Assembly (NCBI GenBank): GCA_021772975.1 | Contig: JAJFKY010000011.1 | Location: 186,001-250,000, forward strand | Length of the DNA stretch: 64,000 bases | Direction: 5' to 3' | Source of the DNA: Gammaproteobacteria bacterium | Lineage (GTDB): Bacteria > Pseudomonadota > Gammaproteobacteria > Xanthomonadales > Wenzhouxiangellaceae | Shown here: positions 1 to 14,536 of the stretch, in pieces | Layout: every line of letters begins with the position of its first letter | Position numbering within the stretch: position 1 is the stretch's first letter | The notes under the pieces: model-generated | What the model was told of the DNA's origin: nothing | Database searches by the model: none | Seen by the model: only the letters and a program-made list of their open reading frames with translations | Program-made: the position numbers and the translations under genes

Positions 1-257
1 ACCCCGTGTCTGGCCGCCAGTTTTTGCTTCAGCGCATAACCGCTGGCGTCCGGATACAGACCCAGTTTATCGCTGGCCTGGCTGATGGCCGCCAATGCCA
101 GCGGGCTGGTGCCCAACGGGTTTTCATTGGAAGCCAGCTTAATGATATTGCTGATGCCCAGCTCACGTTCCAGTTCGCTGATCGGTTTGCCGGGCTGATA
201 AGGCTGTAATTGTTGCACGCCCGGCATCGCAAGCCGGGTGTAATCAATGGCTGACAT
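1..257 (-). CDS. hisC: Histidinol-phosphate aminotransferase, N-terminal part (runs off window start)
   Basis: Reverse-strand reading [52 protein letters not shown]...; SNENPLG motif; adjacent to pheA and serC. Confidence 0.85.
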   Translation of the reverse strand, partial: MSAIDYTRLAMPGVQQLQPYQPGKPISELERELGISNIIKLASNENPLGTSPLALAAISQASDKLGLYPDASGYALKQKLAARHG

Positions 258-258
258 A

Positions 259-1371
259 TTATTCCTCGAAACTTTGTTTGCTGGCATGCGGTTCAACCGC
301 ACGTGGATAAGCCCCTAATACCCGGATCAGACGCGCGATGCCTTCCAGTTCCTCAATCACCTGAGCCAGTGGCGGTTCTTCCGCATGCCCGTCCAGGTCA
401 ACAAAAAACACATAATCCCACTTGCCCTGGTGCGACGGCCGGGATTCAATCCGGGTCATGTTCAGACCGGCCCTGGCGATCGGCGCCAGCAAGCGATACA
501 GCACGCCCGCACCTTCATGCCCGGCCAGCAGCAGCGTGGTGCGATCATCACCACTGGGCGGACACAATGTCCGGCCGATCACAAAAAAGCGGGTGGTGTT
601 ATCCGGGTGGTCTTCAATATCCGCGAACAGCACCGGCAAACCGTATACTTCGGCAGCCGTGCGCCCGGCTATGGCCGCGGCGTCCTGGCTGTTGCGCACC
701 CGCCGGGCCGCCTCGGCATTACTGGAAACCGCGATACATTCGGTATCCGGCAAGTGCTCACGCAACCAGTGCCGGCACTGACCCAGCGACTGGGGATGTG
801 AATAAACCCGCTCGATGTCACTCAGCCGGGTAGCATGCGTCAGTATATTCTGATGAATCGGCAACTCTACTTCCGCACAGATTTTCAGCGCGGAGCCAAA
901 CAGCCGATCCAGGGTGTGGCTGACCATTCCCTGCGAAGAATTTTCCACCGGCACCACCCCGAAATCCGCCTCCGAGCTTTCGACCTGCTGAAACACCGCA
1001 TCAACCGATGCCTGCGCCACCGCCATCACCGAATGCCCGAACTGACGTTGTACCGCCTGCTGGGTGAAGGTGCCTTCCGGGCCCAGATAAGCGACCCGCA
1101 AAGGTTCCTGCTGGGCCAGGCAGGCCGACATGATTTCTCTGAACAGGCGTAACATTTCACGATCACTGAGTGGCCCGTGATTGCGTTCAACCACCTGGCG
1201 CAGCACCTGGGCTTCGCGTTCCGGCCGGTAATACTCCACCGGCGGCAGATGGTGGCCTTTGCTGTCACGCACCTTGCCGGCCAGGCTCGCGCGCGCGCTG
1301 ATCAGCTGCTGAATTCTAGCGTCCAGTTCATCAATCTCATCGCGTACTTTGTTCAGATCAAACTCAGCCAT
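259..1371 (-). CDS. pheA: Bifunctional chorismate mutase/prephenate dehydratase (P-protein)
   Basis: Chorismate mutase N-terminus ([15 protein letters not shown]), prephenate dehydratase [15 protein letters not shown]-domain [17 protein letters not shown]; start moved to MAEFDLNK. Confidence 0.93.
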   Translation of the reverse strand: MAEFDLNKVRDEIDELDARIQQLISARASLAGKVRDSKGHHLPPVEYYRPEREAQVLRQVVERNHGPLSDREMLRLFREIMSACLAQQEPLRVAYLGPEGTFTQQAVQRQFGHSVMAVAQASVDAVFQQVESSEADFGVVPVENSSQGMVSHTLDRLFGSALKICAEVELPIHQNILTHATRLSDIERVYSHPQSLGQCRHWLREHLPDTECIAVSSNAEAARRVRNSQDAAAIAGRTAAEVYGLPVLFADIEDHPDNTTRFFVIGRTLCPPSGDDRTTLLLAGHEGAGVLYRLLAPIARAGLNMTRIESRPSHQGKWDYVFFVDLDGHAEEPPLAQVIEELEGIARLIRVLGAYPRAVEPHASKQSFEE

Positions 1372-2437
1372 AACGGCGCGCAAACTCCTGCATAAATGCC
1401 ACCAGCGTGGTCACCGAGGCTTCCGGCATTGCATTATAAAGACTGGCGCGTAATCCACCTACCGCGCGATGCCCTTTTAGACCCTGCATGCCCTGCTGCT
1501 CGGCCTGCTGCACGAACAGGCTATCCAGCTCCGGGCTCGGACAGTAAAAGGCCACGTTCATGCGCGAACGCCACTCGGGATGAATGCTGTTGCGGTAAAA
1601 ATCCGAGCGGTCTATGGCCGTATACAGCGCGTCGGACTTGTCTTGGTTGGCCTGTTCAATAGCCGCGATACCACCCTGACGCTCGAGCCATTGCAATACC
1701 AGGTCGGTGACATACCAGGCGAAGGTCGGCGGGGTGTTGTACATCGATTCATAATCGGCAAATTTGGCGTATTGCAGCATCACCGGCAAATCCGAGCGGG
1801 CCTGGCGCAGAAAATCCCGTTGCGCGATGACCAGCGTTAATCCAGCGATGCCCAGATTCTTCTGCGCGCCGGCATAGGCCAAAGCAAATGCTTGATAGTC
1901 GATCACCCGGGAGGCGATATCGGAAGAAAGATCCGCCACCAGCGGGCGGTTTAAGCCGCTCAGCCAGCGCGGCAGTTGCGGCCACTGGACACCGTGAATG
2001 GTTTCGTTACTGGTCAGATGCAGATAGCGCAGCTTGCGGGCGGACCGTTCTACCGGCAAAAACCGGCCGTCTTCACCGGCTTCGCCAAACACCACCGTAT
2101 CGGGGTTCACTTCACAGGCTACCCGCTGTGCCTTACGGCTCCAATGCCCATTTAACAAATAACCGCCGCAGCCGAAATTCATTGGTACCAGGGTAAACTG
2201 GGTGGTGGCGCCGCCCTGCATGAACAGCACCTGCTGCTGCCCGGATAAACCCAGCAAGCGTCGCAAGCGGATTTCGCAGGCTTCCACCAGATCCAGAAAC
2301 TGACAGCCGCGATGGCTGATTTCAGCCACCGTATAGCCACGCTGGATGCCATTCAGCCATTCCGCCGCCACCTGTTCTCGAACCGCATCAGGCAACATCG
2401 CCGGTCCGGCGCTAAAATTGATCATTTGATTCGACAT
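1364..2437 (-). CDS. serC: Phosphoserine aminotransferase
   Basis: NFSAGPAMLPDAV..., FMQGGATTQF, YAGAQKNLGIAG; gene order serC-pheA-hisC. Confidence 0.95.
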   Translation of the reverse strand: MSNQMINFSAGPAMLPDAVREQVAAEWLNGIQRGYTVAEISHRGCQFLDLVEACEIRLRRLLGLSGQQQVLFMQGGATTQFTLVPMNFGCGGYLLNGHWSRKAQRVACEVNPDTVVFGEAGEDGRFLPVERSARKLRYLHLTSNETIHGVQWPQLPRWLSGLNRPLVADLSSDIASRVIDYQAFALAYAGAQKNLGIAGLTLVIAQRDFLRQARSDLPVMLQYAKFADYESMYNTPPTFAWYVTDLVLQWLERQGGIAAIEQANQDKSDALYTAIDRSDFYRNSIHPEWRSRMNVAFYCPSPELDSLFVQQAEQQGMQGLKGHRAVGGLRASLYNAMPEASVTTLVAFMQEFARRYG

Positions 2438-2502
2438 GTGGGTGGTTGTAATCGCTTAATACGGCAGAATATGACCCCATTGTACTTTGGAAATTATCCG
2501 CC

Positions 2503-3762
2503 ATGTTCAATAATCCCGGCACCACCTCAGATTATGATCGGCATGCTGCTCTGCCGTCCGACGTGAATGGTCCAGCCAATCTGATTTTGATCATGGGCCG
2601 TGCGCTGCTGACCCTGGGCTCACCGGCACATCGACTGGAAGCCGCACTCAGCCGGGTAGCGGAAAGGCTCGGTCTGTCGGCACAGTTTTTCAGTACCCCT
2701 ACTGCCCTGATGGCGGCGCTGGGCGACGGTCATCGGCAGCAGACTTATCTGATCCGGGTTAATCAGGCCGGCACGGATTTCAGTCGTTTGACGGATATCA
2801 CCAGGGTGGTCGAAAAAATCGGCCTGGGCTCGGGTAATCCGGCGCTGGCGGCCGAACAGGTCGATGACATTCTCAACCGCCAGCCGCTGTATGGCGCCTG
2901 GTTGTCATTTCTGGCCTATGTGCTGATTGCCATGCCTGCCGCGCTGATGCTGGGCGGCGGCTGGAATGAAGCCATTCTGGCCGGCATCGCTGGCTCGCTG
3001 GTAGGGATTCTGGCGCATTTGACCGGCCGGTTTACCGGCATTGACCGATTATTCGTGCCGCTCAGCGCCACTGTTGTATCACTGATTACGTTTGGCTGGA
3101 GCGGCTGGTTCGGTGATACCGCGGTGATGCCGGCGACCATGGCGGGGATGATTGCGCTGTTGCCCGGTCTGGGCCTGACCATCGCCACCCGTGAATTATC
3201 CACCGGACATGTGGTGTCGGGCAGCGCGCGGCTGGCCAGTGTGCTGCTGGTATTTGCCACCCTGGGCTTTGGCATGGCACTGGGTGGAACGATTGCCCAG
3301 AGCGTGATTGGCGCACCGGCCAGTATTACCCCGGTGACGGTCGCGGCCGAGTATCAGATTCTGGCGGCGCTGGTAGCCACTAGCGGTTTTGCTTTGTTAT
3401 TCAAAGCCTACCTGCGTGATTGGGGCTGGATTTTTCTGGTGGTGATCGTGGCCTGGTATGCCTCCATGGCCGGCAGGTTATTGCTGGATGTTCCCCTGGG
3501 CGCCTTTGTCGGTGGCCTGGTAGTCGGACTGGTGGGCAATCTGTATGCCCGCTGGACCGGGCGTCCGGGCAGTATTCTGCATACCCCGGGGCTGCTGTTG
3601 CTGGTGCCCGGCAGCGTCGGCTTCCGCAGCTTGAGCGATCTGCTGAACGCAGATGTTATTTCCGGCATTCAGACCGGTTTTCTGGCGGTCCTGACCGCCG
3701 TTGCGCTGACCACCGGTATGATTGTCGCGAGTGTGCTGGTTCGGCCTAAAAACGAATTGTAG
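2503..3762 (+). CDS. ThrE-family threonine/serine exporter-like membrane protein
   Basis: 419 aa, N-terminal DUF1212-like region (LTLGSPAHRLEAALSRVAERLGL) followed by many TM segments and a DUF3815-like C-terminus. Confidence 0.75.
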   Translation: MFNNPGTTSDYDRHAALPSDVNGPANLILIMGRALLTLGSPAHRLEAALSRVAERLGLSAQFFSTPTALMAALGDGHRQQTYLIRVNQAGTDFSRLTDITRVVEKIGLGSGNPALAAEQVDDILNRQPLYGAWLSFLAYVLIAMPAALMLGGGWNEAILAGIAGSLVGILAHLTGRFTGIDRLFVPLSATVVSLITFGWSGWFGDTAVMPATMAGMIALLPGLGLTIATRELSTGHVVSGSARLASVLLVFATLGFGMALGGTIAQSVIGAPASITPVTVAAEYQILAALVATSGFALLFKAYLRDWGWIFLVVIVAWYASMAGRLLLDVPLGAFVGGLVVGLVGNLYARWTGRPGSILHTPGLLLLVPGSVGFRSLSDLLNADVISGIQTGFLAVLTAVALTTGMIVASVLVRPKNEL

Positions 3763-4150
3763 CAACCCGTTGCAGGCGCACATGCCGTAGAGTCCGCTGG
3801 CGGATGAGAGCACACCACGGTACTGGTCGCCCGCAAGCGGGCTCCTACCATCATCGGTGCTGGTTGCGGGATTGATTAAACAGCTTGAACACCGGTATGA
3901 ATGCGATGAGATGCATTGGCCCGTCCTAACCAACCCAGTTGTAAGAGCCCGTTTGCGGGCGAGCTATGGCAAAAGTCGCCTGTAAGTGGGCTCCTACCAT
4001 CATCGGTGCTGGTTGCGGGATTGATTAAACAGCTTGAACGTCGGTATGAATGCGATGAGATGCATTGGCCCGTTCTAACCAACCCAATTGTAAGAGCCCG
4101 CTTGCGGGCGAACCCCATTACCGTTTCGCCCGCAAGCGGGCTCCTACAAT
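3756..4150. repeat. REP/REPIN-like array: inverted REP pairs (GTA[A/G]GAGCCCGCTTGCGGGCGA) with a ~149-bp tandem duplicated unit
   Basis: ttgtaagagcccgcttgcgggcgaa...ttcgcccgcaagcgggctcctacaa at ~4088-4149; similar pair at ~3940-4000; degenerate pair at ~3757-3849; ~90-bp spacer nearly identical at ~3849-3938 and ~3998-4087. Confidence 0.85.
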
Positions 4151-4256
4151 AAATTTTATCTGAAGGATAAGGTTTTAGCTGGGCTTGCCTGCAAGCTGCT
4201 GCAGCAGCAGAAAATGATTGCTGGCAGGTGTAGTCAGCTTTCTCTGGCGGGTTAAA

Positions 4257-4613
4257 TCAGGTTTTCAGAACTAAAAGTATTTCCTCAAGTTCCGCCTTTA
4301 ACTGCTTGATAATCTGATGACTTCTTGAAATATCATCCTGAGAAGCTTCACCGTTCAGCATCTGACGCGCGCCGCCGATGGTGTAACCCTGTTCATACAG
4401 CAAGGCACGAATCTGGCGCACCAGCAGCACGTCATGACGCTGATAGTAACGGCGATTACCGCGCCGCTTGACCGGCTTCAGCTGGTCAAATTCCTGTTCC
4501 CAGTAGCGCAATACATGCGGTTTAACGGCACATAATTCGCCCACCTCGCCAATCGTAAAATAACGTTTGGCGGGAATATTGGGTAGTTCTTTATTGGTCC
4601 CCTGATCCAACAT
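4257..4613 (-). CDS. MerR-family HTH transcriptional regulator (ihfA-linked type)
   Basis: [45 protein letters not shown]; overlaps ihfA end. Confidence 0.88.
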   Translation of the reverse strand: MLDQGTNKELPNIPAKRYFTIGEVGELCAVKPHVLRYWEQEFDQLKPVKRRGNRRYYQRHDVLLVRQIRALLYEQGYTIGGARQMLNGEASQDDISRSHQIIKQLKAELEEILLVLKT

Positions 4614-4893
4614 AACTTTCTACTCGATTGCGAAGTTTCTGCCCCGGCTTGAATGTCACCACTCGTCTGGCCTTGATGGGTATTTCCTCTCCGGTTTTAG
4701 GATTGCGTCCGGGACGGGTTTTTTTATCCCGCAACTGGAAGTTGCCATAGCCTGACAGCTTCACGCTATCGCCCTGCTCCAGAGAACGCCGGATAGCTTC
4801 AAAGTAGTTGTCGATGAACTCCCGCGCCTCGCGCTTGTTCAAGCCTACCTCGTCAAATAATGCGGTAGCCAGATCAGCTTTCGTCAGTGCCAT
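4591..4893 (-). CDS. ihfA: Integration host factor subunit alpha
   Basis: [34 protein letters not shown]...[14 protein letters not shown]; follows pheT. Confidence 0.95.
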   Translation of the reverse strand: MALTKADLATALFDEVGLNKREAREFIDNYFEAIRRSLEQGDSVKLSGYGNFQLRDKKTRPGRNPKTGEEIPIKARRVVTFKPGQKLRNRVESYVGSGDQ

Positions 4894-4897
4894 AGAA

Positions 4898-8448
<3,551 letters not shown>

Positions 8449-8805
8449 TTAAGCCAGTTGCGCAGCGGCCTGTTCGGCCAGCTTGCCAAATGCGGCTTTA
8501 TCCGTAATCGCCAGGTTGGCCAGCATTTTACGGTCTATTTCGATCTCAGCCTGCTTCAGACCGTGCATCATGCGGCTGTAGGACAGGCCATGCTCACGGG
8601 CGGCGGCGTTGATACGCACAATCCACAGCGAACGAAACTCGCGTTTGCGTACCCGGCGGTCACGATAAGCATATTGCCCTGCTTTGGTAACTGCCTGGGT
8701 AGCGGTGCGGAAATTTTTCCGGCGCGCGTTGTAATAACCTTTAGCGCGTGCCAGCACGGTGTTATGACGGCGTTTAGCTTGTACGCCACGTTTTACTCTT
8801 GCCAT
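8449..8805 (-). CDS. rplT: 50S ribosomal protein L20
   Basis: [62 protein letters not shown]. Confidence 0.97.
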   Translation of the reverse strand: MARVKRGVQAKRRHNTVLARAKGYYNARRKNFRTATQAVTKAGQYAYRDRRVRKREFRSLWIVRINAAAREHGLSYSRMMHGLKQAEIEIDRKMLANLAITDKAAFGKLAEQAAAQLA

Positions 8806-8818
8806 GGTTCAGACCTCC

Positions 8819-9016
8819 TTATATGTAGGGCAGCAGACGTTTGACCATCCGCGTGTCACAATCGGCGATATGGCCGGTCGCACGCAGGCGGCGTTTCCGT
8901 TTGGTGTCTTTTTTGGTCAGAATATGGCTGGTAAAAGCGTGACCACGTTTAAATTTGCCACTGGCTGTCTTACGGAACCGCTTGGCGGCGCCGCGATTGG
9001 TTTTCATCTTGGGCAT
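8819..9016 (-). CDS. rpmI: 50S ribosomal protein L35
   Basis: [45 protein letters not shown]. Confidence 0.97.
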   Translation of the reverse strand: MPKMKTNRGAAKRFRKTASGKFKRGHAFTSHILTKKDTKRKRRLRATGHIADCDTRMVKRLLPYI

Positions 9017-9176
9017 TGTTGCCTCCTGTCATATTTTAATACTCCGGTAAGCGATCGCAGTTGCTGCTGCAATACTTGTCGAGCTTACCAGCGCTAATCA
9101 TTGCGATGTCCGGGACACATTGCCCCACTCATCGCGGACTGCCCGCGGGCAGTCACACAAACCCAGTCTCCGTCGG

Positions 9177-9695
9177 CTAAGTGCGCTTGGGACTGAGCAT
9201 CATGCTCACTTGACGACCTTCCATTTTGGGGCGCTGCTCAACCGTTACCAGATCGCCCAGGTCGTTCTCGATGCGGTCGAGCAATTCCATGCCCAATTCC
9301 TGATGGGCCATTTCTCTACCGCGAAAGCGTAAAGTCACTTTGACCTTGTTGCCTTCCTCAATAAATTTCACCAGATTACGCATTTTCACCTGGTAATCGT
9401 GGATGTCGGTACCGGGCCGGAACTTGAGTTCCTTCACCTGCACCTGTTTTTGTTTTTTCTTAGAGGCCTGGTTTTTCTTGGCCTGCTCAAAGCGGTACTT
9501 GCCATAATCCATGATTCGGCATACCGGCGGTTCAGCGTTGGGTACCAACTCAACCAGATCCAAAGTGGCTTCCTGAGCCATTTTCAGCGCATCCGCAATC
9601 TTATGGATACCTGCCTGATTACCTTCCGAGTCAATGACTCGAACTTCCGGCGTATCTATCTCGTCATTTCGCCGGGTATCTTTACTTGTCGCGAT
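9177..9695 (-). CDS. infC: Translation initiation factor IF-3, predicted ATC start codon
   Basis: ORF track starts at an internal MAQEATLDL; upstream in-frame ATC GCG ACA AGT AAA GAT ACC CGG CGA AAT GAC GAG (M)[28 protein letters not shown], preceded by GGAG. Confidence 0.93.
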   Translation of the reverse strand: MATSKDTRRNDEIDTPEVRVIDSEGNQAGIHKIADALKMAQEATLDLVELVPNAEPPVCRIMDYGKYRFEQAKKNQASKKKQKQVQVKELKFRPGTDIHDYQVKMRNLVKFIEEGNKVKVTLRFRGREMAHQELGMELLDRIENDLGDLVTVEQRPKMEGRQVSMMLSPKRT

Positions 9696-9769
9696 GTGCG
9701 TTACTCCGTGTCTTACTTATATGAATGTTAACTGACCATTATATCCGGCATTGAGCCAGACTGCGATAG

Positions 9770-11659
9770 CTACTGCATGATTTCACTCAACTCCGAAACC
9801 GGCACACTGCCCAGATCCTTACCATTGCGCAGTCTGACCGCCACCTGGCCAGCAGCCATTTCCCGGTCACCGATCACCAGCAGATAGGGAATCTTCTGCA
9901 GGGTGTGCTCGCGAATTTTAAAGCCGATTTTCTCGTTACGCAAATCGGTAATGACCCGCAAGCCCTGCTGCCTCAGCTGGCCCGCCACCTGCTCGGCATA
10001 GTCGGCCTGAGCATCGGTGATATTGAGCACCGCGGCCTGCACCGGCGCCAGCCATAACGGGAACTCGCCGGCGTAATGTTCGATCAGCACCCCAAGAAAA
10101 CGCTCGATGGAACCCATAATGGCGCGATGCACCATATGCGGCCGGTGTTTTTCACCATCTTCGCCGGTATAGGTGATGTCCAGACGATGCGGCAGATTCA
10201 TATCCACCTGGATGGTACCGCACTGCCACACCCGGCCGATCGCATCACTCAGATGAAAATCCAGCTTGGGCGCGTAGAAGGCGCCATCACCAGGGTTCAG
10301 TGACCAGTCCAGATCAAGCTTGCGGCAGACATTTTCCAGGGCCTTTTCCGCCCGGTCCCAATCCGCATCCGAACCGATACGCTGCTCCGGTCGCGTCGAG
10401 AGTTGGACTTTAACATCGTGAAAGCCCAGCTCGTCGTAGACTTCCTTGATCAGCGCGCACATCAGAATGACTTCCTCTTCCAACTGCTCATCGGTGCAGA
10501 AAATATGCGCATCATCCTGGGTAAAACCCTGCACCCGCATCAGGCCGTGACGTGCTCCTGAGGCTTCATGCCGGAACACCTTGCCAAACTCGGCCATCCG
10601 AACCGGCAGATCCCGGTAGCTTTTCACGCCCTGTTTGAACACCTGCACATTGCCCGGACAGTTCATCGGTTTGAGTGCGAAAGCGGTGTCGGCCGATTCG
10701 TCCACCACAAACATATTCTCGCGGTATTTTTCCCAGTGGCCGGTATATTTCCAGAAGTCCAGACTCAATACCTGTGGCGTATGCACTTCGATGTAGCCAT
10801 GTTCACGCACTTTCTTGCGCATGTAATCCATCAATAACGAGTACAAGGTCCAGCCTTTGTCGTGCCAGAACGGCTGGCCGGGCGCGCTTTCCTCAAAATG
10901 AAACAGGTCCAGCCGCTGACCCAGTTTACGGTGGTCACGCTTTTCGGCTTCTTCCAGTCTCAGCAGGTGAGCTTTTAATTCCTTGTCGTTGCGCCAGGCC
11001 GTGCCATAGATTCGCTGCAGTTGCTCGTTGCTGCTGTCGCCGCGCCAGTATGAGCCTGACAGAGCGGTCAGTTTAAAAGCACCCAGAAAGCGGTGGTGCG
11101 GCACGTGCGGACCACGGCACATATCGATGTAGTCGTCGTGCTGATACAAGCCCATCGCCTCGACATCCTGCAGGTCATCAATCAAGCGCAGTTTGTAGTC
11201 TTCGCCACGCTGTTTAAAGGTCTCGATGGCGGCGGCGCGCGGGGTCATGGTTTTGACCACACTGATATCCGCTTTGGCCAGTTCGTGCATGCGTTGCTCG
11301 ATCCTGGGCAGATCATCCTGGCTGAATGGCTGGTCGCGCTGGATATCGTAGTAAAAACCATCGTCAATCACCGGGCCAATGACCATTTTGGCGTCCGGAA
11401 ACAGCTGCTTGACCGCCTGGCCGAGCAGATGCGCGGTCGAGTGCCGGATAATCTCCAGACCTTGCTCATCTTTACTGGTAATAATGCGCAGACTGGCATC
11501 GTCGGTGATCAGGTCAACCGCATCCCGCAACTGACCATCCACTTCACCGGCCAGCGTCGCTTTGGCCAGACCGGGGCCGATATCAGTGGCCACATCCAGC
11601 ACGCTGACGGGTTGATCGAATTGTCTTGTGCTGCCATCAGGTAGCGTAATTACAGGCAT
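9770..11659 (-). CDS. thrS: Threonine--tRNA ligase
   Basis: TGS domain, class II motifs ([37 protein letters not shown]), thrS-infC-rpmI-rplT order. Confidence 0.96.
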   Translation of the reverse strand: MPVITLPDGSTRQFDQPVSVLDVATDIGPGLAKATLAGEVDGQLRDAVDLITDDASLRIITSKDEQGLEIIRHSTAHLLGQAVKQLFPDAKMVIGPVIDDGFYYDIQRDQPFSQDDLPRIEQRMHELAKADISVVKTMTPRAAAIETFKQRGEDYKLRLIDDLQDVEAMGLYQHDDYIDMCRGPHVPHHRFLGAFKLTALSGSYWRGDSSNEQLQRIYGTAWRNDKELKAHLLRLEEAEKRDHRKLGQRLDLFHFEESAPGQPFWHDKGWTLYSLLMDYMRKKVREHGYIEVHTPQVLSLDFWKYTGHWEKYRENMFVVDESADTAFALKPMNCPGNVQVFKQGVKSYRDLPVRMAEFGKVFRHEASGARHGLMRVQGFTQDDAHIFCTDEQLEEEVILMCALIKEVYDELGFHDVKVQLSTRPEQRIGSDADWDRAEKALENVCRKLDLDWSLNPGDGAFYAPKLDFHLSDAIGRVWQCGTIQVDMNLPHRLDITYTGEDGEKHRPHMVHRAIMGSIERFLGVLIEHYAGEFPLWLAPVQAAVLNITDAQADYAEQVAGQLRQQGLRVITDLRNEKIGFKIREHTLQKIPYLLVIGDREMAAGQVAVRLRNGKDLGSVPVSELSEIMQ

Positions 11660-11717
11660 TGCATTGATCCTTGCCGGAATTGGCCAAGCCCGCTGCCTGG
11701 CGGAAAGTGTGACGAGA

Positions 11718-11794
11718 TGGTGGGCGATACTGGATTCGAACCAGTGACCTCTGCCATGTCAAGACAGCGCTCTAACCAACTGAGCTAATCGCCC
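11718..11794 (-). tRNA. tRNA-Val (anticodon GAC), CCA encoded
   Basis: Reverse complement GGGCGATTAGCTCAGTTGGTTAGAGCGCTGTCTTGACATGGCAGAGGTCACTGGTTCGAATCCAGTATCGCCCACCA folds as a cloverleaf, loop TTGACAT. Confidence 0.95.
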
Positions 11795-11990
11795 CGCCAA
11801 GCCGCGAGAATCTATCAGAAAGCCTCCCGGCATACAAGTGGTATCACGCCCCAAATGAGTCCTCGACGTAACTGCCGGCAGCCTGAATAACCTGACACGG
11901 CAAAAACTTGTCAGCGTGATTGAAGTATCGGCCACTCGATCTGCTTGGTTTTGCTAGAAGCTGCCTGCCTCGCTGAGAATCTGTTCCAGT

Positions 11991-12539
11991 TTAGCGCGGG
12001 CTGTTTTTACGCACCGCGTGAATCCGATAAACAGGCACCCAGGGTTGTTCACCGTCGGCAGAGTGCTGCAACTCCCAATCCCATGAGTCCGCCTGAATAT
12101 TCTTATAGATAGCCCGTTGCATTTGCTCAGAACCCGTTACCGATTGCATAACAATACGCTGCTGATCTTCAGCATAAACCGCAGTGTAGTGGCTGAACCC
12201 GGGCGAGTCAGTGGCAGTCCAAACCACCTGCCAGTGCTCTGACTCAGGGTCATACACTCGCAAATTGGTACCAACGGTAAGCGCATCATTGCTGCGATAA
12301 TAATCCTGAATGGCAATGCCACGCTCCAGACACTGAAACTGCCACTCGCCGCCGGCCTGTGGTGACCAACCGCCATCTGGCTGCCGCGCCCAGTCATGAA
12401 TAACCCAGTCTCCGAGCAGTTTGTCAAAAGCCTGGCGCGGATCCTGTGTACAGGCCGGTGATGCGGCCATGCTCAAACACGCCAGCAAAGCCGTAAGCAA
12501 TGCGCTAAATGCTCGTATCAGCATAACCCTGATCTCCAT
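11991..12539 (-). CDS. Secreted DUF1579-like hypothetical protein
   Basis: 182 aa, N-terminal signal peptide, LLGDWVIHDWARQPDGGW; family guess only. Confidence 0.55.
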   Translation of the reverse strand: MEIRVMLIRAFSALLTALLACLSMAASPACTQDPRQAFDKLLGDWVIHDWARQPDGGWSPQAGGEWQFQCLERGIAIQDYYRSNDALTVGTNLRVYDPESEHWQVVWTATDSPGFSHYTAVYAEDQQRIVMQSVTGSEQMQRAIYKNIQADSWDWELQHSADGEQPWVPVYRIHAVRKNSPR

Positions 12540-12584
12540 TTATCATAATATTGATGCACGCTCAGCTCGCTAACCAGATTGGCA

Positions 12585-13034
12585 TCAGTCTGCTGGCGTG
12601 TGCATTAACAACATCACCAGCGCCTCAATCTGGCGATCATCTAAAATACCGGCATATCCCGGCATCAATCCGATGGGGCATGGCCCACTCCGACAATGCT
12701 CGGAAATCTCCGCCTCCGGATTGAGGATAGAGTGGCGGACGTCGGCATGGTCCGCACGCGCGGCTATGTCGGTTAAGTCCGGGCCAATAGCGGTGCCCGC
12801 GATGTCCCTGAATTGATGGCACCCATTGCAACCACGTGTTGCAAACAGCAGCCGGCCGAGTTCCAGACCTTGTTTTTCATCTGATCCGGCCAGCAATTCT
12901 TTTGCCTCGGGAATCAGGGTATATTCGAACTGAATGGTCAAACCCACCAGTAATATACCGGCAGCCAGTACAATCAATAACCATTTCAGCACCGGCCTTT
13001 GCCTGATCAATGTCAGCATTTGATTAATCCTCAT
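12585..13034 (-). CDS. Membrane-anchored c-type cytochrome
   Basis: N-terminal TM anchor, CNGCH heme site, downstream LMPGYAGILDDRQIEALVMLLM. Confidence 0.8.
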   Translation of the reverse strand: MRINQMLTLIRQRPVLKWLLIVLAAGILLVGLTIQFEYTLIPEAKELLAGSDEKQGLELGRLLFATRGCNGCHQFRDIAGTAIGPDLTDIAARADHADVRHSILNPEAEISEHCRSGPCPIGLMPGYAGILDDRQIEALVMLLMHTPAD

Positions 13035-13097
13035 TAAAAAATCACTGCCCTAACCCAAACTGATGTCAGTAGCGAGGTGCTGATACATCCGCGCCGG

Positions 13098-13544
13098 TCA
13101 GCCGGCGTGTTCCACCGTTTGTTTAAGCTGAGGCAGCACAAAAGATTTCCAGCCACCTTCCAGACCATCCCGAATGGCCCGTATGGCCTCGGAATCAAAC
13201 TGATCCCAGCCGGCATGCACCAAGGTCACCTCAGTGGCATCGCCCAATGAGCGCAGATTGATACTGACTTCGGTTTCAGGCGTACCGGGAAGATACCAAC
13301 TGAAAACAAACCTGCCCGGTTCGTCTAATGCCAATATGCGGCAATGGGTAGCACCGTCGATATTGCCAGCCTGGCGTTTTTGTTGATCCTGCTGCATATA
13401 AAACACATGACCTACGGACTTCTGATAACGCAAACAGCCCAGCCATTGATCAACGAAGACAGGTTCCGTCAAAACTTTCCAGACTTTTGCAATCGGCGCA
13501 TCGACAACAATTGATTGTTTAATATCCAGTAGTTGTTCAGTCAT
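13098..13544 (-). CDS. SRPBCC/AHSA1-family protein
   Basis: IKQSIVVDAPIAKVWKVLTEPVFVDQWLG; paired with ArsR-type gene. Confidence 0.85.
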   Translation of the reverse strand: MTEQLLDIKQSIVVDAPIAKVWKVLTEPVFVDQWLGCLRYQKSVGHVFYMQQDQQKRQAGNIDGATHCRILALDEPGRFVFSWYLPGTPETEVSINLRSLGDATEVTLVHAGWDQFDSEAIRAIRDGLEGGWKSFVLPQLKQTVEHAG

Positions 13545-13860
13545 CTGATAGTCCTTCAGCCAGTATTCTTAATTGATCAAATCGCTGCATCCAGAATTGA
13601 TTGAGCCAATCCTCAAGCATTCGCAGCGAACTCGATTTGAGGTAATACACGTTCTCCCGGCCTATCTCCCTGGACTGAACCAGCTCTGCCTGTTTGAGTA
13701 TCCGCAGATGCCTGGATATTGCCGGACGGGTGATACTGAAACGCTCAGCAAGAGCATGTACGGGCATCCCTTCACCGGCTAGAGCGGTCAGAATATCCCG
13801 GCGTGTACTGTCCGCAAGGGCTTTGAAAAATAAGTCTTCGGCTGCATTACTAGTAACCAT
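13537..13860 (-). CDS. ArsR-family HTH transcriptional regulator
   Basis: LADSTRRDILTALAGEGMPVHALAERFSITRPAISRHLRILKQAELV. Confidence 0.9.
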   Translation of the reverse strand: MVTSNAAEDLFFKALADSTRRDILTALAGEGMPVHALAERFSITRPAISRHLRILKQAELVQSREIGRENVYYLKSSSLRMLEDWLNQFWMQRFDQLRILAEGLSDD

Positions 13861-13990
13861 TATGTTACGTATAGTAATTCAAGTAGTCTTTAGAATCAAT
13901 AGATTAAGCCAATCGATTACAATAAGGTAACAAATTCCTTACCTATATGAGATGTGAAGGCTGCTATTTATTACAACCCGGCAGGACAAC

Positions 13991-14536
13991 TTAAACTGCT
14001 TGACCATCCGGAATTAACGCCAGCAAATCGGTGGTTCCAATATCAATCTGTAACTGATTAAACAAGGTACTGAGCTGGCCCCGGTGATGCGTTTGATGGT
14101 TGAAAAAATGCTGTACCAGATAACCGAATGGTTTAGCGAAGCTCTGCTCTTTGGTGCTCTGGTAACACAGCACATGCGCATAGTCTTTTTCAGTAGCCTC
14201 CCGGGTAAAGCTTATAATCACCTCATCCATGGCGGTCCGGGCAGACTGCAGGCTACCCAACTCGGCATACAGTATTTCCGCCAGCGCAATCGGGGCAGGC
14301 ACATCCTGCATATACTCCAATGCCTGAAATCCGGCCGGATGCAATGCAAACCGTTTCAGCCAAATAATATCGGCCACCATGATATGGTTCAGGGTGCCCC
14401 AAATTGACCGGAAAAACGCGCCTCGGTGTTTGCTCAGTTCAGCACTGGACAACGTGGCTGCGGAACGGTAAATACTGACGTTCATCCACTGGTTGTATTG
14501 CGCCATTAATTCAAACTGTTGTTTTATCGGCATCAC
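13991..14536 (-). CDS. DinB-family protein
   Basis: MAQYNQWMNVSIY...LNHIMVADIIWLKRF...HFFNHQTHHRGQLSTL. Confidence 0.88.
   Translation of the reverse strand: MMPIKQQFELMAQYNQWMNVSIYRSAATLSSAELSKHRGAFFRSIWGTLNHIMVADIIWLKRFALHPAGFQALEYMQDVPAPIALAEILYAELGSLQSARTAMDEVIISFTREATEKDYAHVLCYQSTKEQSFAKPFGYLVQHFFNHQTHHRGQLSTLFNQLQIDIGTTDLLALIPDGQAV

Noticed and set aside
303-833. Plus-strand 176-aa ORF inside pheA
   Set aside because: Antisense to a confidently identified gene, low-complexity Pro/Arg/Ala-rich translation typical of GC-rich shadow ORFs.
3829-4148. Possible CRISPR array
   Set aside because: Repeats are palindromic REP pairs with a conserved, near-identical spacer; a CRISPR needs unique spacers and short direct repeats. 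No cas genes in the window.
3478-4152. Several ORFs across the repeat region (3478..3933 -, 3876..4118 -, 3916..4152 +)
   Set aside because: They translate the REP/spacer repeats themselves (repeated VRTGQCISSHSYR / INPATSTDDGRSP), so they are artefacts of repetitive noncoding DNA.
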